NCBI GenBank assembly: GCA_017163975.1
Contig: JAFFSR010000353.1
Coordinates: 92,001-156,000, forward strand
Reading direction: 5' to 3'
Origin: Anastatus disparis
Lineage: Eukaryota; Arthropoda; Insecta; Hymenoptera; Eupelmidae
DNA length: 64,000 nt
The translations under genes and the position numbers were made by a program. The notes under the pieces are model-generated. The model was not told the origin of the DNA. It was given only the letters and a program-made list of their open reading frames with translations, and did not search any database. Positions 35,970 through 47,644 of this stretch are shown one piece after another (position 1 is the stretch's first letter; every line of letters starts with the position of its first letter).

Positions 35970-37278
35970 TTGTGCTATTTTGAAGAAAAACTTTTCATCT
36001 TCTTTGAAATGATTTACTAATAATTTAAAAACAACTAAGTGTTTTGGGATGAGGTCTTTTCTGGTTTTACAAGCTAATTTTGCTTCTTGCATAAATTCAT
36101 CAATTATTACTTGTTTCTTTTCTTTTAGTTTTAAAGATTTAAAATATTGCCTTATTACTTTAACTTTTTTTCGATGCTTTCTATCCAAATTTTATTAATA
36201 TCTTTATCTAATAACTTTGAACTATGAGCAATCAAGAATTCTGGTAGTTGTAAAAATGGCCAATCCGTTGAAATAAGTTGTAAGTTTTTTTTGGAATTGT
36301 TAATCGTGGCTCTTAACTTGGGATAGGTTTTTTCCATAAAATCACTTACATCTGGGTTATTTATGTCTGCATGAAAAAGTTCAACCAATTTGATTCTTAG
36401 AGTTTCCTGTGTTTCAGGCGTTTCATCATCAGGTAAAAGCGGGGAATAATTAACGCATCCATATTCATCCTGTTTTTTCTTTGATTTATTTTCTTCTTCG
36501 CGAACATGTTGAGCCTCATCATCACTGTCATTATTAAGTTCGAGTCTTGGCTGCTTTTTTGGATGTTTAACTGCATTAATTTTATATAACACGGCATTAT
36601 ATAACTGTTCGAAAAAAATATGAAAATCCACGTTCCCCCTTTTCATTGAATGTAAGTTTATCAGCAAATGCTATAGGATATTTATGGCTAAATTCTTTTG
36701 CAACTGCAGATACTAAATTTCGTTTCGTATTTTTAAGTGTATTAACCATATAATCAACAATTACTTGAATAACTGTCCGTTTCTCAGCAGGATCAATTTC
36801 ATTTCCTTCAATACATTTTTGTTTAGTATAGTCAAATATTTTACTCCATACAATTCTCTCTAAATTTATTAGTTGGAGTTTGAGGAGCGCGGTTGCGTAA
36901 CGGATAGAGCTCTTGCCTTCAACGCAGTGGGCACGGGTTCGAATCCTGGCCAGGCACCTCTGACTTTTTTTCGAAAGAAAATTAGTGTATGTGCTACCCA
37001 TATCGCGACTCTTAAAAAATCCGACCTCATTGAGTATCGGTTGATTGTTAGTCACAAAAGTGGCTGACCATCTATCGGTAGTCAAAGTTTTTCGGTATGG
37101 TGGGTCTGACAGTCTAGCCTGATGTAATGTGTTAAACGGGTACCGGGCTGGACTCCCTTAACTTCACCATATAAAAAAGGTTAATCATATAGAGGACAAT
37201 ATCCTTTATATATTAATCTTTTTTTTTAAAAAAAAAAAAAAAAAATTAGTTGGAGTTTACTAGATGTACTTGGAGAAT
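35970..37278 (-). pseudogene. Gene B main exon, split by a SINE
   Basis: The exon starts in phase 1 (acceptor TTCAAG|ATTCTCC) with DSPSTSSKLQLINLERIVWS and ends at CAA|GTAAGT. It encodes a Lys-rich helical region (EKRTVIQVIVDYMVNTLKN), an acidic linker (LNNDSDDEAQ, EEENKSKKKQDEYG) and a second helical domain (ETLRIKLVELFHADINNPDV, WPFLQLPEFLIAHSSKLLDK, KHLVVFKLLVNHFKEDEKF). Two one-base frame changes fall in a 7-base T-run and a 7-base A-run (minus sense). The SINE at 36882-37244 interrupts the exon near its start, between target-site copies that both keep the codons for KLQL. Confidence 0.72.
36882..37244 (+). mobile_element. tRNA-derived SINE with 14-base target duplication
   Basis: A tRNA-like head (about 36882-36960) has an A-box-like GGTTGCGTAACGG and a B box GGTTCGAATCC, with an anticodon-like loop CTTCAAC. 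A 280-base unrelated body and a T-rich/A-rich tail follow. The exact repeat ATTAGTTGGAGTTT flanks it (36868-36881 and 37245-37258), the signature of LINE-driven retroposition. It is inserted antisense into the coding exon of gene B. The intact B box and clean duplication suggest a recent insertion. Confidence 0.88.
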
Positions 37279-37536
37279 CTTGAATTTATAAGAGAATCAT
37301 ATTGATTTCCAATTTAGAATTTATTTTTCATACTATCATAGCCCTGCGATCAAATGCTCATTAATTTCATAGTTGATCTCTTTTTATGATATATGATAAA
37401 AATTAGTCTTAATTCATACAAATTATTTTGATAAATTTAGCATTATTAATTATTAAGAGTTTTTACGCATTCCTATGATTTTTTATATATAAGTATTCAT
37501 GATGAATATTTGTGTACAAAAAAAAATGATTACTAA

Positions 37537-37752
37537 CCCTAGTGGAAATCGAATCTGTGAATAACTGGGAATAACTGGGAATAACTAGGAATAACTGTTA
37601 TAAACTGTTCAGTTTGAGACAGGAATAACAGTTATTTCCAGTTATTCCCAGTTATTCCCAGTTATTCCCAGTTGTTCACAGTTTAGCTTAAAAATAATTC
37701 GAAAAAACAGAGGTGCGAATAATAATTATTCCCAAATATATTTTCAATAAAA

Positions 37753-37813
<61 letters not shown>

Positions 37814-37958
37814 CAAATTATTTTTGAACTAAACTGTAAATAACTGGGAATAACTGGGAATAACTGTTATTCCTGTCTCAAACTGAACAGTTTATAACAG
37901 TTATTCCCAGTTATTCACAGTTATTCCCAGTTATTCACAGATTCGATTTCCACTAGGG
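37537..37958. mobile_element. MITE with GAATAACTGG decamer arrays
   Basis: Ends CCCTAGTGGAAATCGAATC and the exact inverse at 37958 are flanked by TAA on both sides, a three-base TWA duplication as used by PIF/Harbinger transposases. The subterminal zones hold runs of GAATAACTGG and its complement. The centre has a TA microsatellite (about 37757-37811). Non-coding, in an intron of gene B. Confidence 0.82.
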
Positions 37959-39143
37959 TAAAAAATATAATTTAATATGGAATAGATATACGCTTACATA
38001 TTTAAATAAATGTAAATATAGATGATTATTTTAATCATATATAATAATGAAATCTTCGAGGGTTTCACCAGAGAGCTACGATAATATAAAGAAATATATT
38101 CGAAATGAAACTTTATGAGTAAAAATTTATTTTGTTTTTATTTAACTACTTTATCTTTATATTTATTATTATTTATTAATTTCCAACACATGTTCAGAGA
38201 TAGATATATTTAATAGATTTATTTGTTACTAACAAAAACATTAAAAATATGTAAATATATATTTTTTTTAATTTAAATTAAATTTCGTATACTAGAAAAC
38301 TGCAGTAAAAAATTAACACGCATAAGTTATTATAATAATTACCATTTTGTGTTAGGAGTTGACTATCGTTTGCAATATTTTTGTTATTTTATTCTGAATG
38401 TTTTTCCTGGCCAGCGAAAAGTTTATTGGAATTTGCTAATAACAAGTCCAATGGTTCTTTTACAAGCGATGCATATTCTAGTAAAACTTCATCATCATCT
38501 ATTTCTGTTTTATCATTCATCATCAGCAACTGTCAGATAAAAATAAATTTTTTAGATATTCATATAAATGAACAAATTAGTAAAGATGCAATGCTGAATA
38601 ACTCTATTAAAATTTATTTTAAATCTTAAAAATTATAAAACAAAATTATAATTTTTTCATTTTTAGGTTTAAAAAATATATTTTTAATAGCCTTATCTCT
38701 AAATAATAATAATAATATTCCATGTCAAGTAATAATTTAAAAAACTAAACATCATTTTATTTTTTTATGAATAAAACCGTCTAGATCAGCTATGATAATA
38801 GGAGGTATGTTTTTTAATAATTTTTAAAAATGTAACCTCTATAAATTTTGCAATCTCTATATATTCAACTTTTTGATCGTTTTAATAGATATGATTTCTA
38901 TAATATGAATAATAATTTGGTTACTGTTTTATTTAAATTAACTTGATTAAATTTTTCATGTAATTAAAATACAATCGTGTAAAATTATTTTATAATAACT
39001 TACAGTACATAAAAAATTATGCTACATATATTTTCTAAATATGTACATAACTGTATTTGTCGAATACGAAAAAAAATTTTACATAAAAAAATGAAACGTA
39101 TATTACTATTTCAAAAAAATCGAGAAGTAATATAAGATATTGC

Positions 39144-40994
39144 TTTCTCATAGAGAAAGCATTGTATCGATAAAAAAATTTTTTTTCTATTTTTTTATTA
39201 ATTTGTACATATTTGAACTCGGTGAGTCGAAAAAAGTGGTTTCCAGAAAATGTCTGTATGTGTGTGTGTGTGTGTGGATGTATGAATTCAGTTAGTAAAC
39301 TGTATCTCGAGAACTACTCGATGGATTTGCTTCTAATTTTGCATGGAATTTAGTTTTGTGACTAACTTGCTGGGAAGCTATTGATAATTGGTTCTTCTAG
39401 CGTAGTTTTAATTTTAGTTTTTTTTTTTTTTTTTTTTTTAATTCGATTTTTCGTTTTTTGGTTTTTTTTTTGTTTACTACTCGATGAATTTGCTTCAAAA
39501 TTTGCATGGAAATTATTTGTGATTGCCCGGATAAAATAAATTTTCAAAAACTGATTTTCTTAGCTTTAATTTTAGAGCATTTTGAAATTTAAAAAAAAAA
39601 AGTTTCTATTTATTAAGCCAATAAAATCTTAAAAACTACTCGATGGATTTACTTAAAATTTTCCATACAATTCAATTTTTTGATGAACTGGTGCGGAAGC
39701 TATTGAGAATTGGTTTTCTTAGCGTAGTTTTTTTTTAGAACCATTTTAAGAATTTTAAAAAAATTTCGATTTTTCATTTTTTTTGTATTTTACGTAAACT
39801 ACTCGAAGAATTTGTTCGAAAATTTGTATGGAACTTAATTTCGACTGCCAAAAGTATGAAAAATTTTGTAAACTAATTTTCTCAGCGCATTTTTAATTTT
39901 AGAGCATTTTTAAAATTTTTTAAAAAATTTTTATTTTAAAATTTTTTCTATTCTACGAAAACCATTTGATAGATTTGCTCCAAAATTTGTATGCAATTAA
40001 TTCGCTACTGTCTGAAGAAAACAAGCTTTGGAAAACTAATTTTCTCAGCGCAGTTTTAATTTTAGAGCACTTTGAAAATTTTCAAAAAAATTTTTATTTT
40101 TCATTTATTTTCTATTTTGCGTTAACCATACTATAAATTTTCTCCAAAATTTTTATACAATTAATTCGCTATTGTCTGAAAAAAATAAGCTTTTGAAAAC
40201 TAATTTTCTTAGCGTGGTTACAATTTTAGAGAATTTTAAAGATTTAAAAAAAAATTTCGATTCTTCTTTTCTTATTTTTTTTTATTCTACGTAAAGTACT
40301 CGATAGATTTGTTCTTAAAATTGCAGGGAAATTATTTGCGACTGCCAAAAGAAGGGAAATTTTTAAAAATTGATTTTCATGGTGTAGTTTTAATTTTAGA
40401 GCATTTTTAAAATTTTGAAAAAGAAATTTTGAAGAGAAAATGTTATTTATTTAACCAGTTAGATCTCGAAAATTACTCGATGGATTTGCTTCAAATTTTG
40501 TATACCATCTATGTTTTTCTATAACTAGACGGGAAGCTATTGAAAATTGGTATTCATAGTGTAGTTTTTTTTTATAGAGCCATTTTAAGAATTTGAAAAA
40601 ATTTTCGATTTTTAATTTTTTTTGTATTTTACGTAAGTTACTTGATGAATTTGCTTTGAGATTTCCATGGGAATAATTTGCATCTGCCAAAAGGAGGATA
40701 ACTTTTATAAACCAATCTTTTTAGCGTAGTTTTCATTTTAAAAAATTTTCTTAAAAAATTTTCATATTTTAGTTTTTTTCCATTTTACGTAAAGTACTCG
40801 ATAGAATTGCTCTAAAATTTGTATACAAGTTATTTGCTACTGTCTTTATAAACCAAGTTTAAAAAAAATAATTTTCTTAGCATAGCTTTTTGATCACTTC
40901 TTTTGATGTCCACTAGTTATATATTAAAATCACATTTGAATAAATATAAAAAAATTAATGAAACTCAAAGAGCTCTATGAGAAAGCATTCCGCC
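39144..40994 (-). repeat. Satellite-like element with TG microsatellite, copy 2
   Basis: Opposite-orientation relative of 22211-24268. It has TTGCTTTCTCATAGAG near the left end, TG repeat (39258-39276), then tandem units with CTCGATGGATTTGCTT, TTTTCTTAGCGTAGTTTTAA and ATTTGCGACTGCCAAAAG, ending CTCTATGAGAAAGC and GCCAAAGCACTTGGCAGCG (about 40975-41010). It fills most of intron 1 of gene B and ends about 25 bases from the exon 1 donor. Non-coding. Confidence 0.65.
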
Positions 40995-41160
40995 AAAGCA
41001 CTTGGCAGCGTTTTTTTTTAATTGAAAAACTTACCTTATAAGTTACGTCTTCTGGTAGCTTTAATTTCATTATTCCTGATTCAATTATCTCTTTTATAGT
41101 AGCTGCTTTTACAATATATTGACCTTTGCCATTAACAGAATTTACTTTGAATAACGGCAT

Positions 41161-41531
41161 CTTGCTGTATGATATATCAATCTGAGGGCAATACAGTATT
41201 TAGATTAGCTTATATGAATCGATAATATTTACCGAAATATTATCTATTAGTAACTTTTTAGTCTTTTATATTGAATTTAACAAAACCGTAGTCTTTAGAA
41301 AATTTTTATTTTATTTTGGAAAACTAAAAATTATATTAAACTATAAGATATTAATATGATACACAGTCAGAAAACTTCCATATAAAGGAATGTCATAAAT
41401 AGATTTAAAAACAAAATGTACAAGCTATATTTTAACTACATATGCCATGAAATAAAATACTAAGCATACTGATACATACACTGATGCTGTAAAAAAATCT
41501 ATCGGCCAGAGTAATTGAAGACGAGAAAGGT
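41161..41531. other. Spacer between gene A and gene B
   Basis: 371 AT-rich bases between the gene A stop (41532) and the gene B start codon (41160). No element found here; any 5' UTR of gene B would lie in it. Confidence 0.4.
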
Positions 41532-42009
41532 CAAATATGATGAGAAGTAGAAGCATGAGGTGGTTTTATGTATAACATGTTTCCTACTGTATAGATAGGC
41601 ATTGGTTTATAATCTAAAATATTTTTGAGACGTTTGCAAATATATAATAAGGTTTCTCCAATTTCATAAGCATTCAGATGTGGTATATACTCATTTTTTT
41701 AAACTTCACATAGAATGTAAATATTTTCTTTATGCCAGAAAATAATACATATCTTTCCAATATTTAATTGATAATGATAACCTTCCTGATCCAAAGCGAG
41801 AATATCGCCTTGCTTATAGGTTGTACCTTTAAAGATGACTTTTTTGCATTATTTTACTAACCTAGGCAAATAAGAATTTTGTATGCATTCCTGAATTTCT
41901 GTACTATATAAATTTATTTTAAAGTCACTGAAATTGTAGATTGCTACCTCAATTCTAGCATATGTTCCAAGTCGAACTAAAACTTGAAACGATTCATGTT
42001 TTACACTTA
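41532..42009 (-). pseudogene. Gene A, C-terminal part
   Basis: The minus strand continues gene A beyond the nested insertion: KHESFQVLVRLGTYARIEVA, NLYSTEIQECIQNSYL, then after a stop TYKQGDILALDQEGYHYQL, ENIYILCEV (stop), YIPHLNAYEIGETLLYICK and DYKPMPIYTVGN, closing at a TGA at 41534-41532. These blocks fit the C-terminus of the same multicopy transposase-like animal family as 47821-49970. Two in-frame stops flanked by the same frame argue for real decay rather than read error. Confidence 0.75.
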
Positions 42010-43154
42010 CTAGGAGAGTGTCACACCTCCGGATCATGGATTTTGCTCAAACTTCGCGATAAGTTTTCAGATAACAGAATATGGAAAAATCTAAAGTTAT
42101 AGTCACAAACACTCAATATTTCCCTAGTTACAGGCAATTAAAGAAAATCACTAAATAAGGTACTAGATTTTTAAACGCATATAGTTCTTTAGCATTGATG
42201 GCTAGAAGCTTGAAACTTTTTTAAATTAAAGTTGAGCTTAAATCCTTTCGAAACAGTAGTTACAGCATATCAAAATATTATTTTTTTCCAAAGTTAGAGC
42301 GTAATAAGGATTGGACCTGGGGGCTTATTCAGTAATACCGTAACGTCTAACGTCAAGCTTAACGCCGACGCGCGCATGCGTAGTAATCATTTTTCAGCAA
42401 ATACTATCGAATATCGCGAACGTTATTGAAGTTCATGTTTACGCAATGACGAAAATCTTCTAAACTGAAACGCTTAGTCGATTTCATCGACAAATTTTAC
42501 AACCAACTTGAAGCTTGGTTGTAAATCGTACGTTAAACTGTTAAACGTTATGTTATGCATGACATATGTATATACATTGACAGAAAAGATTTCTCGAAGC
42601 AAAAGGATTACTCCGATTTGATGTGATCATTTAAGAGCATGACGAAGCTGCCTGCCTTATAATAATATTTCCAATCCTAACTTATGAATAAATGATGCAT
42701 TTAATCGAGTTTTTTTGCTTCAAAGAAAAAATTTGTAAGATTAAACTCTAGTGCGGACAACTCAAGAAATCCACCAAAATATAATACATACAAAGTTATA
42801 ATAAAAACTTTCAATGTATCGTATTTTAAGGTTAGGTTTGCCAAGTTTGATATCTAATTTCCAATCGAAACTCAAAAAAATAACAAGTCCAAATGATCTT
42901 TTATTTTAACAAAAATTATTGTATTAATATAACTTTAGTGCGGACAAATCATTATATTTGTTTAATTTATGAATTAAAAAAAATATTGATAAAATAAAAA
43001 AAGCAAAACGCGATTGCTGCAGCTCCGACATGCCGTTAAATGGAAAAATAATGTCTTAGATATAGGTAAATAGACGTTTAAATTAATTTCTTGCTTCACA
43101 GATTTCAAGTTGTATCCAAGAGGATCGAGATATCTTTTCTGTCAGCGTATGTGC

Positions 43155-43188
<34 letters not shown>

Positions 43189-43191
<3 letters not shown>

Positions 43192-44311
43192 AACGTTTAG
43201 CTTTTCGGGCGGTTTGCTTCAGACAACTCGTGGATGTCGGCGGCATCAGACTTTTATTTTTACCTGAGGGTTGATGCTGGAAGATGGTCGGTCGGTGGTT
43301 CGAATAAGCCAAAGTTCAAAACTTATAAACTAAATTGATTTTACTCAATTTAATAATAATAAAATAAAAGAAATGCGTGAAAGTTTAATTGTAATTAAAA
43401 AGGAATTTACTATTGCGTTTAAATATTAAGTAAATAAATGAAATAAGCAAGCTTAAAATTAAAGTGATAATGACGGGGCGGATTTACAGGGAAGGTTTAG
43501 CGGAAACTAGTAAATGAGTATGAGTCGTGCAATCATGTATTTTTCACAATAAATATTCTTTGCATTTATTGAGTTGAACTTAAAACTAATACAATCGAAA
43601 TAATAATCTCGGAATATGAATAATCAAAATAATACTAAGATTAAATTATATCTTTAAGCGGTCGGTATTATTTTCACTGGTGACACGGCTTAACAAAAAT
43701 TATACTTATCAATACTTCCGATCGGTATCGGTTACAAACTAGGGTAAAAGAAAAATAAACTATTTACAGGCTTCGGTATTATCGACGGCGGTTACGGTTG
43801 GAATCTACTTTACCGGTGGCAGATAATACGAGCAGTGTCTCGATGACACCTGGTATAGACTGGAAGTAGGTCAGTGTCGCAGGAAGACACAATAATGCTA
43901 CCTCCAAGCCTCAGGGTAGACAAGGAGAAGATGAGCTAGTCGTGGAAACTCGATCGACCGGCGGAGGAACTACCTCGACCGAAAAGGTGGAGGTAAGAGA
44001 TAGGAAACTATGTATAGGAAACCCCCTTATACACAGTTACTGGGAATAGATGGAAAAACTTAGTCAAGCTAAGCCCAGATAAGAACGGTCTGCAATGTGT
44101 ATAGGAATCCCCCTTATACACATTGAAACACGTAGGAGAGCTCTCACTATGTAAAACATAACTTCTCTACATAGAGAGAGGGGAGAGAGTCCGATGCTGG
44201 CTTGACGGCTCGCTTTATATATGCTCTGGAGCTCGCTATTCCTATTGCGGAGTAGCGCCTCGTAGCGGCTGAGCACAGGCACTATAATCTAGCGCGATTT
44301 TTGAATCGTCG

Positions 44312-44313
<2 letters not shown>
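43189..44313 (-). mobile_element. Solo LTR in a TA tract
   Basis: A 1.1 kb segment set between two TA microsatellites starts TGTAACGTTTAGC and ends CGTCGCA. On the minus strand it reads TGCGACG...CGTTACA, with the TG..CA ends of an LTR, and has TATATAAAG at about 44221-44213 followed by the initiator-like TCAAGCCAGCATCGGACTC, as expected for an LTR promoter. Duplicated GGAAACCCCCTTATACACA phrases lie at about 44015-44120. No gag or pol flanks it, so it is most simply a solo LTR of a gypsy or BEL-type element. Confidence 0.6.
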
Positions 44314-44360
<47 letters not shown>

Positions 44361-44640
44361 TATTTTATTATTATTTACATTAGTGATCATAAAAATTATT
44401 TGTAATCATACACGATTAAATGATAAATTGTGTATAATTTGAAATTCGATTAGATCTGCAAGTTTAAAAGTGACTTATAGATACTTAAGGTTCTATGGGC
44501 TATACAGTCTGTGTCAAAAGTTAGTTTCTTAGAAAACTGTCTATATTTTTTGGTAGAAAGTAATTATTCAATTTTTAGCAGTAGTTAAGAAGTAATTATT
44601 TTAATCATAAATAATAATGCCAATTTTTCAAAATAGTATA

Positions 44641-44757
44641 TTTCGGTACTAGTGCGATAAAGTGATTTTTTACTCGGGTGGCGGTTTGCGCCCAAGCGAA
44701 GCGAGGGTGAAAAGGTCACACGAGTAAGAAATCACTTTCTCGCACGAGTATCGAACA
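44641..44757. repeat. Hairpin with CCCAAGCGAAGCGAGGG core
   Basis: TCGGTACTAGTGCGATAAAGTGATTT pairs with AAATCACTTTCTCGCACGAGTATCGA. The loop side carries GCGCCCAAGCGAAGCGAGGG, the complement of the 6841 core CTTGCTTCGCTCGGGCG. Further TCGCACGTGTCAC/CGTGCGTGAAATCGAG sequence follows to about 44860. Confidence 0.65.
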
Positions 44758-44983
44758 CTATTTTTTGACGCGACGTGTTAGAAGCTCCATTTTCGCACGT
44801 GTCACTTTGTACAGCGTGCGTGAAATCGAGCTTCTCGCACGGAGTGTCAAAAATGATTTTATTTGACTGCAACAAATTTTATTTTGTTCAGTTTAATATT
44901 TATAATCTATTGACGAGGATGGAATTTTATATTTTATTTTTTATTTAAATTTATTGCCAATTTTCTGCGAAAAAATGTATCTA

Positions 44984-45627
44984 GGGATATATCTGGAACT
45001 TTTTAATTTTGAGAAATTGTCTTCACAACAATCGAAAAGTCTATAATACAAGTTTCTGGAGTGGCACACACTTCAATAAGGGCTTAAATTACTCGTTTCT
45101 GTGAGTAGAATATGTAATTAAATTTTGGTATCGATTGAACAAACGTTGTTCACGGTACATAATTTTATACGTCAAAAATGATATATTTTTCATATTTTTC
45201 TACGTGTGTTTCTTGAGCTATAAAAAAAGTAACGTACTTTCGATCATTCTCAAATTTTTTGAGCATAATGAATATGGTAAAAAGAACAGTTTAAGCCTAC
45301 CCTGGTACATGTGCCTCTCTTTAGAAAGCTGTTAGACTATTTTTAATGTTAGTGTAATTTTCACCTAAAAATTACACGTTACTTTTTTTATAGCTCAAGA
45401 AACACACGTAGAAAAATATGAAAAAAGTATCATTTTTGACGTATAAAATTATGTACCGTGAACAACGTTTGTTCAATCAATACCCAAATTTAATTACATA
45501 TTCTACTCACAGAAACGAGTAATTTAAGCCCTTATTGAAGTGTGTGCCACTCCAGAAACTTATATTATAGACTTTTCAATTGTTGTGAAGACAATTTCTC
45601 AAAATTAAAAAGTTCCAGATATATCCC
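44984..45627. mobile_element. TA-flanked MITE, copy 1
   Basis: GGGATATATCTGGAAC and its exact inverse bracket 644 bases, with TA on both sides as used by Tc1/mariner transposases. The arms are over 200 bases long (CTTCACAACA, GTGGCACACACTTCAATAAG blocks). The open frame at 45135-45335 lies within the arm and is not a recognised gene. Confidence 0.88.
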
Positions 45628-46113
45628 TATGTCTCAGACGGTACTTACTGTTTTATCATAAAAAATTTGCAATAAATTTTAATAAAAAATAAAAATCAAA
45701 ATTCCATCCTCGTCAATAGATTCTAAATTTTAAATTGAACAAAATAAAGTTTGTTGCAGTCAAATAAAATCCTTTTTGAAAGTTTGGCATTATTATTTAT
45801 GATTGCATTAGATTTGTGTAAAATTTATAAACTTTAAAATGTTATAACTCTTTAATAATTCATTATATTCAAATGAAACAAAGTTTAAAATGATTGTTTT
45901 AATATTATCTAATAAGTCACTAAGCTAAAAATTGAATAATTATTTTTTACCGAAAAATATAGACGATTTTCTAAAAAACTAACTTTTGACACAGACTGTA
46001 TAGCCCATACAACCTTAAATAAAAACGAACAGAAAAAAATAATATGAATATTTTTTCAAATAAACTTATCTTATCAGCAATAAGGAACGTTTTTTAATAA
46101 AATTATATATTGA

Positions 46114-46278
46114 TCTAAATTTGAATTTTATATTCTATGTCAACAACTGCTGTTTCTTGATTTAATTGTTAAGTTTGCTGCAGAACTTAAAAATATTGGT
46201 TTTAAAAATTTCATCTTTCAAAATGAAATTGTTGGCTTGGATAATGTTGAGTTAGAAGAATATATAATAGGAACATAA
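46114..46278 (+). CDS. 54-codon open piece inside the Harbinger-like element
   Basis: An open stretch reads CQQLLFLDLIVKFAAELKNI then GFKNFIFQNEIVGLDNVELE and stops at TAA 46276-46278. It has no ATG. A T-rich tract and TTTGCTGCAG at about 46174-46183 could act as a splice acceptor, making the last 31 codons a terminal exon. Not recognised; it may be the tail of the transposase or accessory protein of the host element. Confidence 0.3.
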   Translation, partial: SKFEFYILCQQLLFLDLIVKFAAELKNIGFKNFIFQNEIVGLDNVELEEYIIGT

Positions 46279-46973
46279 ATACAGATTTATTTCTAATATG
46301 AATGTAAGATGTTGTGTATTGGGATTTAAAATGAATAGATCATGAAATTTTTTCTAATTATTATTTTGGATGCATAATCATTAACATATAAAATTAAACA
46401 AGTTATAAAATATTACTTAAGTTTCTATAATATTCCAATCAACTGTCTATTTCAAATCCTGATACTGAATGTGTGGAGAACATAAGATATAATATAAATC
46501 GACAAAAAGACTAGTAAAATTGTAATTTATTTGTGTATAAATATGTCAAAAACTTAAAAAAACAATTTTTTTGTGACGATGTTAATTTTGATGTAATAAT
46601 TATTCAAAATTATTTTAATTTGGAATATTTGTGTTGTTAATGTCTGTTGTAAAAGATTTAATAATGAACTAAAACATTTTTTCATATGTGTTTATCGATT
46701 ACTTAAAAGAGTAGAGTCCTTAACGCTTTCCGACCTCGAAACGTTAAGTCAATCCTTATCGTTAAAAAGTTAGTGAATAACCCCCCTGAATTTTCTTTTT
46801 AAAACATTAATTAATAATGAAAGCTGAAATTAGGTCCAATCTTTATTACGCTCTAACTTTGGGAAAAAATAATATTTTGATATGCTGTAACTACTGTTTC
46901 GAAAGGATTTGAGCTCAACTTTAATTTAAAAAAAGTTTCAAGCTTCTAGCTATCAATGTTAAAGAACTATATA

Positions 46974-47644
46974 GGGATATCTCTGGAACTTTTTAATTTT
47001 GAGAAATTGTCTTCACAACAATTAAAAAGTCTATAATACAAGTTTCTGGAGTGGCACACACTTCAATAAGGGCTTAAATTACTCATTTCTGTGAGTAGAA
47101 TATGTAATTAAATTTTGGTATCGATTGAACAATCGTTGTTTACGGTACATAATTTTATACGTCAAAAATGATACTTTTTTCATATTTTTCTACGTATGTT
47201 TCTTGAGCTATAAAAAAAGTAACGTACTTTCGATCATTCTCAAATTTTTTTAGCATTTTCACCTAAAAATTACATTAATATTAAAAATAGTCTAACAGCT
47301 TCCTAAAGAGGGGCACATGTACCAGGGTAGGCTTAAACTGTTCTTTTTACCATATTCATTATGCTCAAAAAATTTGAGAATGATCGAAAGTACGTTACTT
47401 TTTTTATAGCTCAAGAAACACACGTAGAAAAATATGAAAAAAAGTATCATTTTTGACGTATAAAATTATGTACCGTAAACAACGATTGTTCAATCGATAC
47501 CAAAATTTAATTACATATTCTACTTACAGAAACGAGTAATTTAAGCCCTTATTGGAGTGTGTGCCACTCCAGAAACTTGTATTATAGACTTTTCAATTGT
47601 TGTGAAGACAATTTCTCAAAATTAAAAAGTTCTAGAGAAATCCC
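46974..47644. mobile_element. TA-flanked MITE, copy 2
   Basis: Same family as 44984-45627: GGGATATCTCTGGAAC and inverse ends, TA flanks (46972-46973, 47645-47646), 671 bases. It interrupts the right arm of the outer foldback; the left arm reads straight through this point, which dates the insertion after the foldback. Confidence 0.88.

Larger units (their letters stand above)
35337..41160 (-). pseudogene. Gene B: SAMD3-like multicopy protein with PB1/CIDE-N-like start
   Basis: Six minus-strand exons with compatible phases can be laid out: 41160-41035 (start MPLFKVNSVNGKG), 38529-38343, 37278-35970 (SINE inside), 35857-35791, 35721-35557 and 35475-35337 (stop). Exons 1-2 give an N-terminal domain (KLKLPEDVTYK, then LLMMNDKTEIDDDEVL) shaped like PB1/CIDE-N folds. 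The middle has IDPAEKRTVIQVIVDYMVN and KEFSHKYPIAF. The C-terminus has MVYPIIVIQ, LEFIQR and IFLRINPPV. This order fits a large, multicopy animal family usually labelled sterile-alpha-motif-domain-containing-3-like; its function is unknown and it may be transposon-borne. Decay: a stop in exon 2, frameshifts at A/T runs at 36612-36618 and 36165-36171, a break and a stop in exon 5. It lies 371 bases downstream of gene A on the same strand. Confidence 0.7.
44489..46014. mobile_element. TTAA-flanked element with GGTTSTATGGGCTATACAG ends
   Basis: GGTTCTATGGGCTATACAG at the left and its near complement at the right, with TTAA outside both (44485-44488, 46015-46018). The arms continue through TCTGTGTCAAAAGTTAGTTT and into AAAAATTGAATAATTA. 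It holds a GC-rich hairpin (44641-44757) and a nested TA-MITE (44984-45627). Inside the arms TA|CAGTCTGTGTCAAAAG looks like a mariner-type end, so a mariner-type unit inside a TTAA unit is an alternative reading. Confidence 0.7.
42320..46785. mobile_element. Harbinger-like element inside the outer foldback
   Basis: GGGGCTTATTCAGTAA at 42320 and its inverse TTAGTGAATAACCCC ending at 46785 are flanked by CTG on both sides (42317-42319 and 46786-46788). A three-base CWG or TWA duplication is typical of PIF/Harbinger. The subterminal zones repeat ACGTYTAACG/CGTTAAG words. The interior holds a solo LTR, a TTAA element and one short open frame; no full transposase remains. Confidence 0.6.

Noticed and set aside
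36882..36960. A functional tRNA gene
   Set aside because: The acceptor and D arms do not pair properly and it is followed by a SINE body and poly-A with target duplication, so it is a SINE head.
38381..38629. Plus-strand 82-codon Ser-rich frame
   Set aside because: The minus strand of the same stretch is exon 2 of gene B with matching splice phases, which explains the openness.
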